Shown here: in pieces, positions 1 to 5,982 of the stretch
Layout of the letters: every line of letters starts with the position of its first letter
Numbering within the stretch: position 1 is the stretch's first letter
Position numbers and translations under genes: made by a program
The notes under the pieces: model-generated
Told to the model about the DNA's origin: nothing
The model's database searches: none
The model's input: the letters and a program-made list of their open reading frames with translations, nothing else
Assembly (NCBI GenBank): GCA_900757705.1
Contig: CAAEOW010000127.1
Span: forward strand, 1 to 7,378
Direction of reading: 5' to 3'
Source of the DNA: an uncultured Collinsella sp.
Lineage (GTDB): Bacteria > Actinomycetota > Coriobacteriia > Coriobacteriales > Coriobacteriaceae
DNA: 7,378 bases

Positions 1-170
1 CCCTCCTTGTCGCGCGCGGCATCCACGCCGCCCGCCTTAGCCGGGTCGATATCGGCCACCTCGCGGATATCCACCTTGGCATAGGCACCTAGGCGCTTGG
101 TGTACTCGGCGCACGCGTCCTTCCAAAAGCGCTCCTTGAGCTTACCGACGCAAACGACGGTGTATTTCAC
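1..170 (-). CDS. rlmH: RlmH, 23S rRNA (pseudouridine1915-N3)-methyltransferase, N-terminal part
   Basis: Only the first 56 codons are in the window; the gene runs off the left edge (family length is about 155-160 residues, so roughly two thirds is missing). The translated start, M-K-Y-T-V-V-C-V-G-K-L-K-E, followed by W-K-D-A-x-x-E-Y-T-K-R-L and an I-R-E-V-A-D segment, is the typical RlmH/YbeA opening. The family is a small SPOUT-fold methyltransferase that uses SAM to methylate N3 of pseudouridine 1915 in helix 69 of 23S rRNA, acting on assembled 70S ribosomes. The SAM-binding trefoil knot would lie beyond the edge and cannot be checked. The start is GTG (168-170), chosen because AAGGAG (180-185) sits 9 nt upstream inside the end of the SPFH gene and because family alignment begins exactly here. 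Six bases separate it from the SPFH stop, so the two genes are probably co-transcribed and translationally coupled. Confidence 0.9.
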   Translation of the reverse strand, partial: MKYTVVCVGKLKERFWKDACAEYTKRLGAYAKVDIREVADIDPAKAGGVDAARDKE

Positions 171-176
171 GCGCGT

Positions 177-1115
177 CTACTCCTTCGAATCGTTTTGAAC
201 TTTGCCGGCGGTCAGCATCTGCTCGAACATCGAGGCCGACTGCGAGAAATCGCTCGGCAGCACGACCGTCGAGGTTTTACCCGTACGAGCGAACTCCGTC
301 ATCATCTCGGACCACTGCGTAAACATGAACAGCTGGTTGGCCTCGTCGTTACCGACTCCCGTCTCCTGGATGATCTCGAGCGAATCCTTGATGCCCAGCG
401 CGATGGCCTTGCGCTGGTTGGCGATGCCCTCGCCCGACTTTTCCATCGCCTCGGCCTCGGCGGTCGCCTCGGTGACGCGCTTGATGCGGTCGGCCTCGGC
501 GAGCTCCTGCGCGGCAGCGCGCTTTCGCTGGGCGGCATTGATGTCGTTCATGGAGTTCTCGACCTCGGTCGGCAGCGCGATCTTGGTGATGAGTGTCGAC
601 ACGAGGGTAAACCCGTAGGCAGCCATCTGCTCGGACACGGTGGCGTTGACGTCCTTGGCGATGTCATCCTTCTTGGCAAAGACCTCATCGAGCGTATAGA
701 CAGGAATGGAAGATCGCAGGGCATCGGTGATGAAATCGCGCATCTGGTCGACGGGCTCCTGCAGCATGTAGTAGCTCTTGTAGATGCCCGAATCTGCCGG
801 GCCGGCGCCCATGTCATAGCTCACGTGGTACTGAGCAGAGACCTCAAGGCCGATGGTCACGTTGTCCTGGGTCTTAACGTCGATGCCAAAACCGTTTTTC
901 ATGGTGCGCAGACTCACCGTGGCGGCCTTGCGGTCGATCACGGGCACCTTCATGTGGAAGCCCGCGTTGACGATGCGGTTAAACTTGCCCAGGCGCTCGA
1001 TGATCACGGCATGCTGCTGTTCAACGACATAGCAGGCGTTGGGGAGCAGCAACAACAGGATGATGATGGGAATCAAAAGGCTGGTAAGAGCAGCGATAAT
1101 ACCGGACAACAGCAT
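177..1115 (-). CDS. SPFH/band-7 domain membrane protein (stomatin/HIR-like)
   Basis: 312 residues. A hydrophobic N-terminal segment (about residues 2-24, rich in Leu/Ile) should anchor it in the membrane. It is followed by the band-7 opening V-V-E-Q-Q-H-A-V-I-I-E-R-L-G-K-F (30-45) and G-F-H-M-K-V-P (52-58). The SPFH body extends to about residue 188. Residues 189 to about 250 are Ala/Glu/Arg/Lys-rich (A-A-Q-R-K-R-A-A-A-Q-E) and likely form the alpha-helical coiled coil that drives oligomer rings. Family members form membrane microdomain scaffolds and often work with proteases or NfeD partners; no NfeD-like gene is next to it here. An in-frame ATG seven codons upstream (1134-1136) exists, but the ATG at 1113-1115 is preferred: AGAGGAG lies just upstream of it, and the extra residues are hydrophilic and precede the membrane segment. 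It probably heads a two-gene unit with rlmH. The specific role is unknown; the family call is strong. Confidence 0.88.
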   Translation of the reverse strand: MLLSGIIAALTSLLIPIIILLLLLPNACYVVEQQHAVIIERLGKFNRIVNAGFHMKVPVIDRKAATVSLRTMKNGFGIDVKTQDNVTIGLEVSAQYHVSYDMGAGPADSGIYKSYYMLQEPVDQMRDFITDALRSSIPVYTLDEVFAKKDDIAKDVNATVSEQMAAYGFTLVSTLITKIALPTEVENSMNDINAAQRKRAAAQELAEADRIKRVTEATAEAEAMEKSGEGIANQRKAIALGIKDSLEIIQETGVGNDEANQLFMFTQWSEMMTEFARTGKTSTVVLPSDFSQSASMFEQMLTAGKVQNDSKE

Positions 1116-1147
1116 GGTCTCTCCTCTGATAGGCACACGTTGGCACT

Positions 1148-1178
1148 AGGATACCCGCACGAAGCAGCCACGTGACAC
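1148..1178 (-). promoter_or_regulatory. Possible promoter of the SPFH-rlmH unit
   Basis: Reading leftwards, TATCCT (1148-1153) is a fair -10 box, 32 bp before the SPFH start codon. The matching -35 is poor (GTGTCA at 1173-1178 with a 19-bp spacer). A promoter is expected here because the tRNA-Leu terminators lie immediately upstream and would block read-through. The exact boxes are a guess. Confidence 0.28.
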
Positions 1179-1196
1179 CAACAGGAGGCCCATAAC

Positions 1197-1221
1197 AAAA
1201 AAGCTCCCATTGCTGGGAGCT
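1197..1221 (-). terminator. Rho-independent terminator, duplicated copy
   Basis: On the minus strand AGCTCCCA pairs with TGGGAGCT around a GCAA loop and is followed by six T. It is an exact duplicate of the tRNA-Leu terminator, lying 189 bp further downstream, so any transcript that passes the first meets a second. It also insulates the SPFH gene from the tRNA. Confidence 0.85.
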
Positions 1222-1232
1222 CTTTCAATCAA

Positions 1233-1250
1233 TGGTGCGGGCGAAAGGAC
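1233..1250 (-). pseudogene. tRNA-Leu 3'-end fragment
   Basis: The 18 bases GTCCTTTCGCCCGCACCA (minus strand) are the last two T-loop bases, the 3' half of the T-stem, the 3' acceptor strand, the discriminator A and CCA of the intact tRNA-Leu at 1422-1508. The remaining 69 bases are absent, so it cannot make a tRNA. A fragment like this beside an intact gene is what tRNA-targeted integration or a short tandem duplication leaves behind. Confidence 0.9.
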
Positions 1251-1375
1251 GTCCGCGTATCCGCTTCGCGGATCCGCACCGGCTTCGCCCGCCTGCCGGC
1301 GGACTCGCCAGCTCGCTAAAAACGCTCCGCGTTTTCTTTACGCTCGCTCCTTCACAGGTTCAAGTCCCTGCGATG
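1251..1375. repeat. 125-bp GC-rich hairpin-rich insert between the direct repeats
   Basis: This stretch has no credible gene. It is a chain of small inverted repeats: ATCCGC-TTC-GCGGAT (1259-1273), GGC-TTC-GCC (1281-1289), CCGCC-TGCC-GGCGG (1289-1302) and AAAACGC-TCC-GCGTTTT (1319-1335). An outer pair GTCCGC (1251-1256) / GCGGAC (1299-1304) encloses the first three. Its right end (1356-1367) is AGGTTCAAGTCC, an inverted copy of the T-arm of tRNA-Leu. Together with one copy of the 64-bp repeat it makes a 189-bp unit. The design resembles REP/MITE-like non-autonomous repeats; no transposase is present in the window. Confidence 0.75.
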
Positions 1376-1439
1376 GGCCCATAACAAAAAAGCTCCCATT
1401 GCTGGGAGCTCTTTCAATCAATGGTGCGGGCGAAAGGAC
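1376..1439. repeat. 64-bp direct repeat, copy 2 (attached to intact tRNA-Leu)
   Basis: Exact repeat of 1187-1250. Here it is joined to the rest of tRNA-Leu, so this copy carries the working 3' end and working terminator. The base before the repeat differs between copies (G here, A at 1186), which sets the left boundary. Confidence 0.95.
1386..1410 (-). terminator. Rho-independent terminator of tRNA-Leu
   Basis: The minus strand reads AGCTCCCA-GCAA-TGGGAGCT followed by TTTTTT: an 8-bp perfect stem with a stable GNRA-type loop and a U tract, starting about 11 bases after the encoded CCA. It probably also ends the ksgA-tatD transcript, since no terminator is seen between tatD and the tRNA. Confidence 0.92.
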
Positions 1440-1508
1440 TTGAACCTTCATGGGGTTGCCCCCATACGGACCTGAACCGTACGCGTCTGCCAATTCCGCC
1501 ACGCCCGC
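1422..1508 (-). tRNA. tRNA-Leu (anticodon CAG)
   Basis: An 87-nt class II tRNA including an encoded CCA. On the minus strand the acceptor halves GCGGGCG and CGCCCGC pair perfectly, with discriminator A. The anticodon arm is TACGG-TTCAGGT-CCGTA, giving anticodon CAG, which reads CUG, a major Leu codon in a GC-rich genome. The long variable arm TGGGGGCAACCCCAT forms its own stem, as expected for tRNA-Leu. The T-arm is GAAGG-TTCAAGT-CCTTT. All arms are intact, so it should be functional. The last 18 bases are duplicated at 1233-1250. Confidence 0.97.
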
Positions 1509-1519
1509 GTGCAGGAATT

Positions 1520-1548
1520 AGAATAACGGAGCGTCACCGCGAACGCAA
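1520..1548 (-). promoter_or_regulatory. Promoter of tRNA-Leu
   Basis: TTGCGT (1543-1548) and TATTCT (1520-1525) are separated by exactly 17 bp and read towards the tRNA, whose mature 5' end is 11 bp after the -10 box. This would give a leader of only a few bases. It lies wholly in the 43-bp gap between the tatD stop and the tRNA, so the tRNA can be made independently of tatD. Confidence 0.7.
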
Positions 1549-1551
1549 GAA

Positions 1552-2469
1552 CTATTTTCGAAAAAGTTTGCAGGCATTTTCCCAAGCGGCCTGCGCAATC
1601 GCCTCAGCACCCTCGCCAGTGCGATCGACACGGTCATTGACCAGCGTGTTTGCCGTGATAGAAATCATTGCCGGCTCGCACTCAAGACCACGAATGGGCT
1701 CTGGCGCCATATACGGGCAATCCGTCTCGAACAAAATGCGATCGAGCGGAGTTGCCGCAAACGCTTCGCGCACGTCATCGTTACGTTTAAAGGTGGCCGC
1801 ACCACCATAGGCGATATAGCAGCCCAAACCCACAAAGCGCTCCATCGTGGCTCGATCCTCGCCAAAGCAGTGCAGCACGCAACCAGCCTGGGGCACACCC
1901 ACCTCGCGCAGCACGTTGTACGCATCCACGTGCGAGGTGCGCTCCCCATCCGAGTCCTCGTGCCGCAGGTGCAGCTCCACCGGCACATTGCGGCGCACGG
2001 CAACTTCGAGTTGGCGCGCCATACAGTCGATCTGCACGCTGTGGGGCGCCGGCGCAATATCGTCGTCGTAATCCATGTGGTAGTCCAGACCGATCTCGCC
2101 GATACCAGCGCACAAAGGGTCATCGAGCGCAGCAACAACCTGCGCGTGAATGTCGTCGGTATAATCCGGCGCGCCATAGGGGTGAACGCCAGCGAGATAC
2201 TTGATCTGCGGAATATCCCGCATCGGCAGAATTTCGCGCACGAGCCAGTCGCTATAGTCCGTCACGCTGCGCTTGTCGGCGATGGGGTCGAGCATCGTCA
2301 CCAGCAGGTCGACGCCCGCAGCCTTGGCGCGCAGGAGCGTCTCGGGCACATCCTTGCCCCAGAACGAAAGCAGATGCGCATGTGTGTCGGCAAGCGGTGC
2401 CAAGGGCACGGGACAAGCAACCGTCTTCTTTTTCTTGGTAAACGTCACGCGTTCGGCATTAGGCGTCAT
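1552..2469 (-). CDS. tatD: TatD-family metal-dependent hydrolase (DNase)
   Basis: 305 residues, slightly longer than the usual 255-270 because of an N-terminal extension of about 25 residues rich in Lys. The metal-binding motifs of the TatD amidohydrolase-like TIM barrel are present: D-T-H-A-H-L (28-33, HxH pair), G-V-H-P (94-97), G-E-I-G-L-D-Y (124-130, bridging Glu125), V-E-L-H (H167), V-L-H-C-F (H200) and F-E-T-D-C-P-Y (Asp250). Family members are cytoplasmic divalent-metal 3'-5' exonucleases linked to DNA repair and RNA clean-up; bacterial substrates are not fully settled. The ATG at 2467-2469 overlaps the end of ksgA by 11 bp and has GGGAG 7 bases upstream inside ksgA, so translation is probably coupled. 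It has no terminator of its own; read-through would continue into tRNA-Leu. The extension could mean a later true start, but no better-placed RBS was seen. Confidence 0.93.
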   Translation of the reverse strand: MTPNAERVTFTKKKKTVACPVPLAPLADTHAHLLSFWGKDVPETLLRAKAAGVDLLVTMLDPIADKRSVTDYSDWLVREILPMRDIPQIKYLAGVHPYGAPDYTDDIHAQVVAALDDPLCAGIGEIGLDYHMDYDDDIAPAPHSVQIDCMARQLEVAVRRNVPVELHLRHEDSDGERTSHVDAYNVLREVGVPQAGCVLHCFGEDRATMERFVGLGCYIAYGGAATFKRNDDVREAFAATPLDRILFETDCPYMAPEPIRGLECEPAMISITANTLVNDRVDRTGEGAEAIAQAAWENACKLFRK

Positions 2470-3319
2470 GGATTAGCTCCCGGGCCAGACGGACAAAGTC
2501 GGCAACATCGAGCGTCTCGGCGCGCGTGGTGGGTGCGATACCGCAAGTCTCAAAGGCGGCATCGAGCACGTCCTTGGCAAAGCCGTTGGCGCTCATGGAA
2601 TTGCGGATGGTCTTGCGACGCTGAGCAAACGCAGCGTCAATTACGCGGGCCACAAACTCGCGATCGAGTCCTTCGGGCACCACGCCGTCAACACGGTCGA
2701 TACGCACGACGGCCGAATCTACGTGCGGCGCCGGCATAAAGCAACGCGGCGGCACCTCAAAGCGACCCGTCACCTGCGCATACAGGCCGAGCTTTGCCGT
2801 ATAGCCGCCATAGGTCTTGTTGCCCGGCACTGCGGCAATGCGATCGGCAACCTCCTTTTGAACCATGACGACGGCGCGCTTGAGCGCAGGCATCGTCTGG
2901 AAGAACTGCAGGATGATCGTCGCCGCCACGTTATAGGGCAGGTTCGCAACAAATACCGTCGGCTCACCGCCTGCGGCCTGCTCAATCTGCCCCGGCGTCA
3001 CTCTGAGCGCGTCGCCCATGATAAAGCGGAAGTTGGCGTAGTCGGCGGCGTGAGCATCGAGCACCGGCTCGAGCTCGGGATCTGCCTCGATTGACGTGAC
3101 GCACGCCGCCTCCTGCAGCAACGCAAGCGTGAGCGTACCAACGCCCGGGCCAACCTCGAGCACGCGCTCATCGCCCGCAAGCTCGGAAAGCTCGCAAATG
3201 CGCTCAATTACATGGTTGTCGATCAGGAAGTTCTGGCCCAGGCGATGCTTGGTCGCAAGGCCAAACTCCTCCAGCAGCTCCCTTGTTGCCGTGGGGTTTG
3301 CCAAAGGCGAAGTTGTCAT
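2459..3319 (-). CDS. rsmA: RsmA/KsgA, 16S rRNA (adenine1518/1519-N6)-dimethyltransferase
   Basis: 286 residues, normal length for the family. It dimethylates two adjacent adenines in helix 45 at the 3' end of 16S rRNA with SAM, a late small-subunit assembly checkpoint; loss gives kasugamycin resistance. Motifs in order: K-H-R-L-G-Q-N-F-L-I-D (24-34), SAM motif I V-L-E-V-G-P-G-V-G-T-L-T (53-64), acidic E-A-D (78-80), G-D-A (102-104), catalytic motif IV N-L-P-Y (126-129), and Q-K-E-V-A-D-R-I. The C-terminal helical domain R-R-K-T-I-R-N-S is present. The start ATG (3317-3319) has a near-perfect AGGAGG five bases upstream. Its stop lies inside the start of tatD. It is separated from metG by a terminator, so it probably depends on its own weak promoter or on read-through. 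Confidence 0.97.
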   Translation of the reverse strand: MTTSPLANPTATRELLEEFGLATKHRLGQNFLIDNHVIERICELSELAGDERVLEVGPGVGTLTLALLQEAACVTSIEADPELEPVLDAHAADYANFRFIMGDALRVTPGQIEQAAGGEPTVFVANLPYNVAATIILQFFQTMPALKRAVVMVQKEVADRIAAVPGNKTYGGYTAKLGLYAQVTGRFEVPPRCFMPAPHVDSAVVRIDRVDGVVPEGLDREFVARVIDAAFAQRRKTIRNSMSANGFAKDVLDAAFETCGIAPTTRAETLDVADFVRLARELIHDA

Positions 3320-3351
3320 AGTTGCCTCCTCAGCATGGTGGCGGCGTCTTG

Positions 3352-3387
3352 AAACAAAAGGGCATGGACCGTTGCGGCCATGCCCTT
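3352..3387 (-). terminator. Rho-independent terminator after metG
   Basis: On the minus strand AAGGGCATGG and CCATGCCCTT form a perfect 10-bp stem around a 10-base loop (CCGCAACGGT), followed by TTTGTTT. It lies 39 bp after the metG stop and only 32 bp before the ksgA start. The T run is interrupted by one G, so termination may be partial, leaving some read-through into ksgA. Confidence 0.8.
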
Positions 3388-3426
3388 ACATCTAAACAGC
3401 GAATTGCCGATATGGCGCGCGGCGTC

Positions 3427-5028
3427 TTAGCCCAGACGCGGGAACAGCGGCTCGCCCTTCTCGACGGGCTGACCACCGGCAAGCAAGCCCCAAGCGCAAA
3501 TGCCCTTGAGGTCGTCGCTCGCGGCCTCGTCCTCGCAGGACAGGCGGCGCAGGGCCTCGGCAGAGGTCTGAGGCATGAGCGGCATCAGCAGGTGAGCGGC
3601 GATGCGGATGGCCTCGAGCAGGTTGTAGATCACAAATGCCAGCTCGTCAGCCTTGGCCTCGTCCTTGGCAAGCGCCCAGGGCTCAGAGTCCTCGATGTAG
3701 TGGTTGGCGGCGTGGATGAGCTCCATGACCTCGTCCTTAGCTCCACCGTAATCGAGCACGTCCATCTTGGCCATGTAGCGCTCGACCAGGCCATCGGCGA
3801 TCTTTGCCAGCGGGTTGTCGAACGCATCGAACGACGCGGGCTTGGCGGGCGCGCAACCGTCAAAGTACTTGCCGCTCATGTTGAGCGAACGCGAGATCAG
3901 ATTGCCCCAGCTGTTGGCCAGGTCGGCGTTGTAGACCTGCTCCATGCGATCGAAGCTGATGGCACCGTCGGTGCCGGGGACGACGTCGGTCATGAAGTAG
4001 TAGCGATAGCCCTCGACGCCCAGCATGTCGATAACGTCCTGCGGAGCGATGGCGTTGCCGCGGCTCTTGGACATCTTCTCGGCCTTGCCGGTCTCGGCAT
4101 TGCGCACGGTCAGGAAGCCGTGGGCAAAGACGTGCTCGGGCAGGGCCTCGCCGATGGCCATGAGCATGGCGGGCCAAATGACGCAGTGGAAGCGGATGAT
4201 GTCCTTACCCACGATGTGGAACTGCGCGGGCCAGCGATAGGCCAGCTCGGCACGCGCCTCGTCGGTGTCGACACCGTAGCCGACAGCCGTCATATAGTTG
4301 AGCAGCGCATCGAACCACACGTAGGTCACGTGACCCTCGTCAAACGGGACCTGAATGCCCCAGTCAAAGCTCGTGCGGCTCACGGAAAGGTCGTTAAGGC
4401 CGCCCTCGACAAAGCTGCGCACCTCGTTCATGCGGAACGCAGGCTCGACAAAGTCGGGGTGTTCGTCATAGAGCTTGAGCAGCTTGTCCTGGAAAGCGGA
4501 AAGCTTAAAGAAGTAGGACTCCTCCTGCACGCGCTCAAGCGGACGGTGGCAGTCGGGGCATAGATGCTGGCCGACGCTGCCGTACTCCTCGTCGCCCTTC
4601 TGGACCTGCGTATCGGTGAAGTAGGTCTCGTCAGGCACGCAATACCAGCCGTCGTAGCTGCCCTTATACAGGTAACCGGACTCCTTCATGCGCTCCCACA
4701 GGTACTGCACGGCATGATGCTGGCGCGGCTCGGTGGTACGGATGAAGTCGTCGTTGGAAATCTCGAGCTTGCTCCAAAGCTCCTTGAAGTGCGGGGCCTG
4801 GCTGTCGGTCCACTCCTGCGGCGTCATGCCATGCTTGGCTGCGGCCTCGGCGACCTTCTCGCCGTGCTCGTCCATGCCGGTCAGGAACTTGACGTTATAG
4901 CCGGCGGAGCGGCGATAGCGAGCCTGAACATCGGCGATGATGGTGGAATAAGCCGTGCCCAGGTGCGGATCGGCGTTGACGTAGTAGATGGGCGTCGTGA
5001 TAAAGAACGAAGGCTTGCTTTGATCCAT
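3427..5028 (-). CDS. metG: Methionyl-tRNA synthetase
   Basis: 533 residues. A class I synthetase that activates methionine with ATP and charges both initiator and elongator tRNA-Met in the cytoplasm. The HIGH-type signature is P-H-L-G-T (21-25) after T-T-P-I-Y-Y-V-N; the KMSKS loop is K-M-S-K-S-R-G-N (318-325). The connective domain has one C-P-D-C knuckle (Cys157/Cys160) and a lone Cys130 in the partner position, so at most a partial zinc site, as in several bacterial MetRS. The anticodon-binding helix bundle begins at N-S-W-G-N-L-I-S-R-S-L-N. It ends without the EMAPII/Trbp111-like C-terminal tRNA-binding domain of the longer (about 650-680 aa) forms, so it may work as a monomer. The start ATG has GGAGGA 8 bases upstream. 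It lies 69 bp after rsmI and is closed by a strong hairpin terminator. Confidence 0.97.
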   Translation of the reverse strand: MDQSKPSFFITTPIYYVNADPHLGTAYSTIIADVQARYRRSAGYNVKFLTGMDEHGEKVAEAAAKHGMTPQEWTDSQAPHFKELWSKLEISNDDFIRTTEPRQHHAVQYLWERMKESGYLYKGSYDGWYCVPDETYFTDTQVQKGDEEYGSVGQHLCPDCHRPLERVQEESYFFKLSAFQDKLLKLYDEHPDFVEPAFRMNEVRSFVEGGLNDLSVSRTSFDWGIQVPFDEGHVTYVWFDALLNYMTAVGYGVDTDEARAELAYRWPAQFHIVGKDIIRFHCVIWPAMLMAIGEALPEHVFAHGFLTVRNAETGKAEKMSKSRGNAIAPQDVIDMLGVEGYRYYFMTDVVPGTDGAISFDRMEQVYNADLANSWGNLISRSLNMSGKYFDGCAPAKPASFDAFDNPLAKIADGLVERYMAKMDVLDYGGAKDEVMELIHAANHYIEDSEPWALAKDEAKADELAFVIYNLLEAIRIAAHLLMPLMPQTSAEALRRLSCEDEAASDDLKGICAWGLLAGGQPVEKGEPLFPRLG

Positions 5029-5067
5029 GGGGTTTGTCCTCCAGAAAAACGTTGCATACAGGGGATG

Positions 5068-5073
5068 ATTCTA
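5068..5073 (-). promoter_or_regulatory. Possible -10 box of a metG promoter
   Basis: TAGAAT (minus strand) in the 69-bp gap between rsmI and metG matches the -10 consensus at five of six bases, 39 bp before the metG start. The hexamer at the right distance upstream, TGGAGG, is a poor -35. It may give metG its own transcription in addition to read-through from rsmI. Confidence 0.3.
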
Positions 5074-5097
5074 GCGCAAGGGCTGGATATCCTCCAT

Positions 5098-5976
5098 CTA
5101 TTGCATATCGAGCACCATGGCATAGACATCGCGCTTGCGGCGCGAATACTTCTGAGACAGGCGCTTGGCCACCGCAGAGGCGGGCTCCCCCTCCTCGAGT
5201 GCGGTGCGGATATCCTCGCGCAGGGCCTCGTCGGGATCCGCTGCTGCGGCGCCAACCGGCACGATGCCGGCCTCCTCATCCTCGCTCGGCGGCGCAATGA
5301 CCAGCGCAATCTCGCCCTTTACCTCGCCGCGAGCACGCAGCTCCTCGGCGAGCTGGGCAGCGGGCCCGTGCAAGACCTCCTCGTGCAGCTTGGTGAGTTC
5401 GCGGCAGACGGCAACCTCACGCTGAGGAAAGACCTCTGTCACGGCCTCGAGCGTCGCCACGATGCGATGTGGAGACTCGTAGAAGATGAGCGCGCCGGGA
5501 ACCACGGCAAGGCGCTGCAAACGGCGCACGCGGTCGCCGTGCTTTCGGCCCAAAAAGCCCTCAAAGAAAAAATGCTCGCAGGGAATGCCGGACGAAACGA
5601 GCGCCGTGACGCAAGCGGAGGGCCCGGGGACAACTTCTACAGGCACATCGGCCTCACGCGCTGCCTCGACCAGCGCCTGGCCGGGATCGGACACGCTCGG
5701 CATGCCGGCGTCCGAGGCAAAAGCGAGGGTCTCCCCCGCCAGCAGACGGTCGACCAGGCCGGCGGCGCGGCTGGCGATCACATTCTCGTCGCAACGGACA
5801 AGCGGCTTGGAAATGCCCAGATGCATCAGCAGCTTTGACGTCACACGCGTGTCTTCGCAGCAGATGGCATCTGCGGCGGCAAACGCCTCGCCAACGCGCG
5901 GGGACAGGTCACCCAGGTTGCCGATGGGCGTGCCGACCACATAGAGTTTGCCCGTATGGGCGCTGTTTTGCGTCAT
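5098..5976 (-). CDS. rsmI: RsmI, 16S rRNA (cytidine1402-2'-O)-methyltransferase
   Basis: 292 residues, normal length. RsmI is a tetrapyrrole-methylase-fold SAM enzyme that 2'-O-methylates C1402 in the decoding centre of 16S rRNA, in partnership with RsmH (not in this window). Signature motifs: V-V-G-T-P-I-G-N-L-G-D-L-S-P-R (13-27), C-E-D-T-R (40-44), S-D-A-G-M-P-S-V-S-D-P-G (88-99), V-V-P-G-P-S-A (115-121) and F-Y-E-S-P-H-R (165-171). The C-terminal Lys/Arg-rich helix (S-Q-K-Y-S-R-R-K-R) matches the usual RsmI tail. A variable acidic/Ala linker precedes it. The start ATG (5974-5976) has only a weak AGG five bases upstream; the upstream GH5-like gene stops 6 bp before, so translation probably depends on coupling to it. 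It belongs to the conserved rsmI-metG-ksgA-tatD neighbourhood. Confidence 0.96.
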   Translation of the reverse strand: MTQNSAHTGKLYVVGTPIGNLGDLSPRVGEAFAAADAICCEDTRVTSKLLMHLGISKPLVRCDENVIASRAAGLVDRLLAGETLAFASDAGMPSVSDPGQALVEAAREADVPVEVVPGPSACVTALVSSGIPCEHFFFEGFLGRKHGDRVRRLQRLAVVPGALIFYESPHRIVATLEAVTEVFPQREVAVCRELTKLHEEVLHGPAAQLAEELRARGEVKGEIALVIAPPSEDEEAGIVPVGAAAADPDEALREDIRTALEEGEPASAVAKRLSQKYSRRKRDVYAMVLDMQ

Positions 5977-5982
5977 ATCAAC

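Larger units (their letters stand above)
1187..1250. repeat. 64-bp direct repeat, copy 1 (tRNA-Leu 3' end plus terminator)
   Basis: Identical over all 64 bp to 1376-1439, offset 189 bp. From left to right on the plus strand it holds GGCCCATAAC, the A6 tract and hairpin of the tRNA-Leu terminator, the spacer TCAATCAA, then the reverse complement of the last 18 bases of tRNA-Leu. The match ends at 1250: copy 2 continues into the tRNA T-loop (TTGAACC), while this copy continues into GTCCGCG hairpin DNA. This is the solitary, non-functional copy. Confidence 0.95.

Noticed and set aside
195..1175. Long plus-strand open frame (326 codons) opposite the SPFH gene
   Set aside because: It mirrors the SPFH codons on the other strand, is His/Leu/Arg/Gly-rich with no family resemblance, and has no RBS. 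High GC creates such shadows.
1319..1335. AAAACGC-TCC-GCGTTTT as a terminator
   Set aside because: The U tract is only the stem end and is followed by C; no gene ends beside it. Better explained as part of the hairpin repeat.
1356..1382. Plus-strand tRNA 3' end (TTCAAGT, CCCTG, then GGGCCCA)
   Set aside because: The T-stem does not pair, no other tRNA arms precede it, and the CCCA belongs to the flanking direct repeat, so it is not a gene.
1187..1439. CRISPR array
   Set aside because: Only two repeats, 64 bp long with a 125-bp gap, made of tRNA and terminator sequence; no cas genes.
1210..1443. A 77-codon plus-strand frame with an internal protein repeat
   Set aside because: The repeat is just the 64-bp terminator/tRNA duplication read as protein; it crosses tRNA sequence and has no RBS.
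3316..3336. Six-codon upstream frame (M-L-R-R-Q-L) whose TGA overlaps the ksgA ATG, preceded by a GCCGCCACC run
   Set aside because: It has no Shine-Dalgarno of its own, and its AGG-AGG codons are simply the ksgA RBS. The eukaryotic Kozak resemblance is chance.
3322..5838. Two abutting long plus-strand frames (413 and 424 codons), plus another at 5956-6978
   Set aside because: They lie antisense to metG, rsmI and the GH5-like gene, all recognised by motifs. Their translations are low-complexity His/Leu/Val/Asp shadow proteins.
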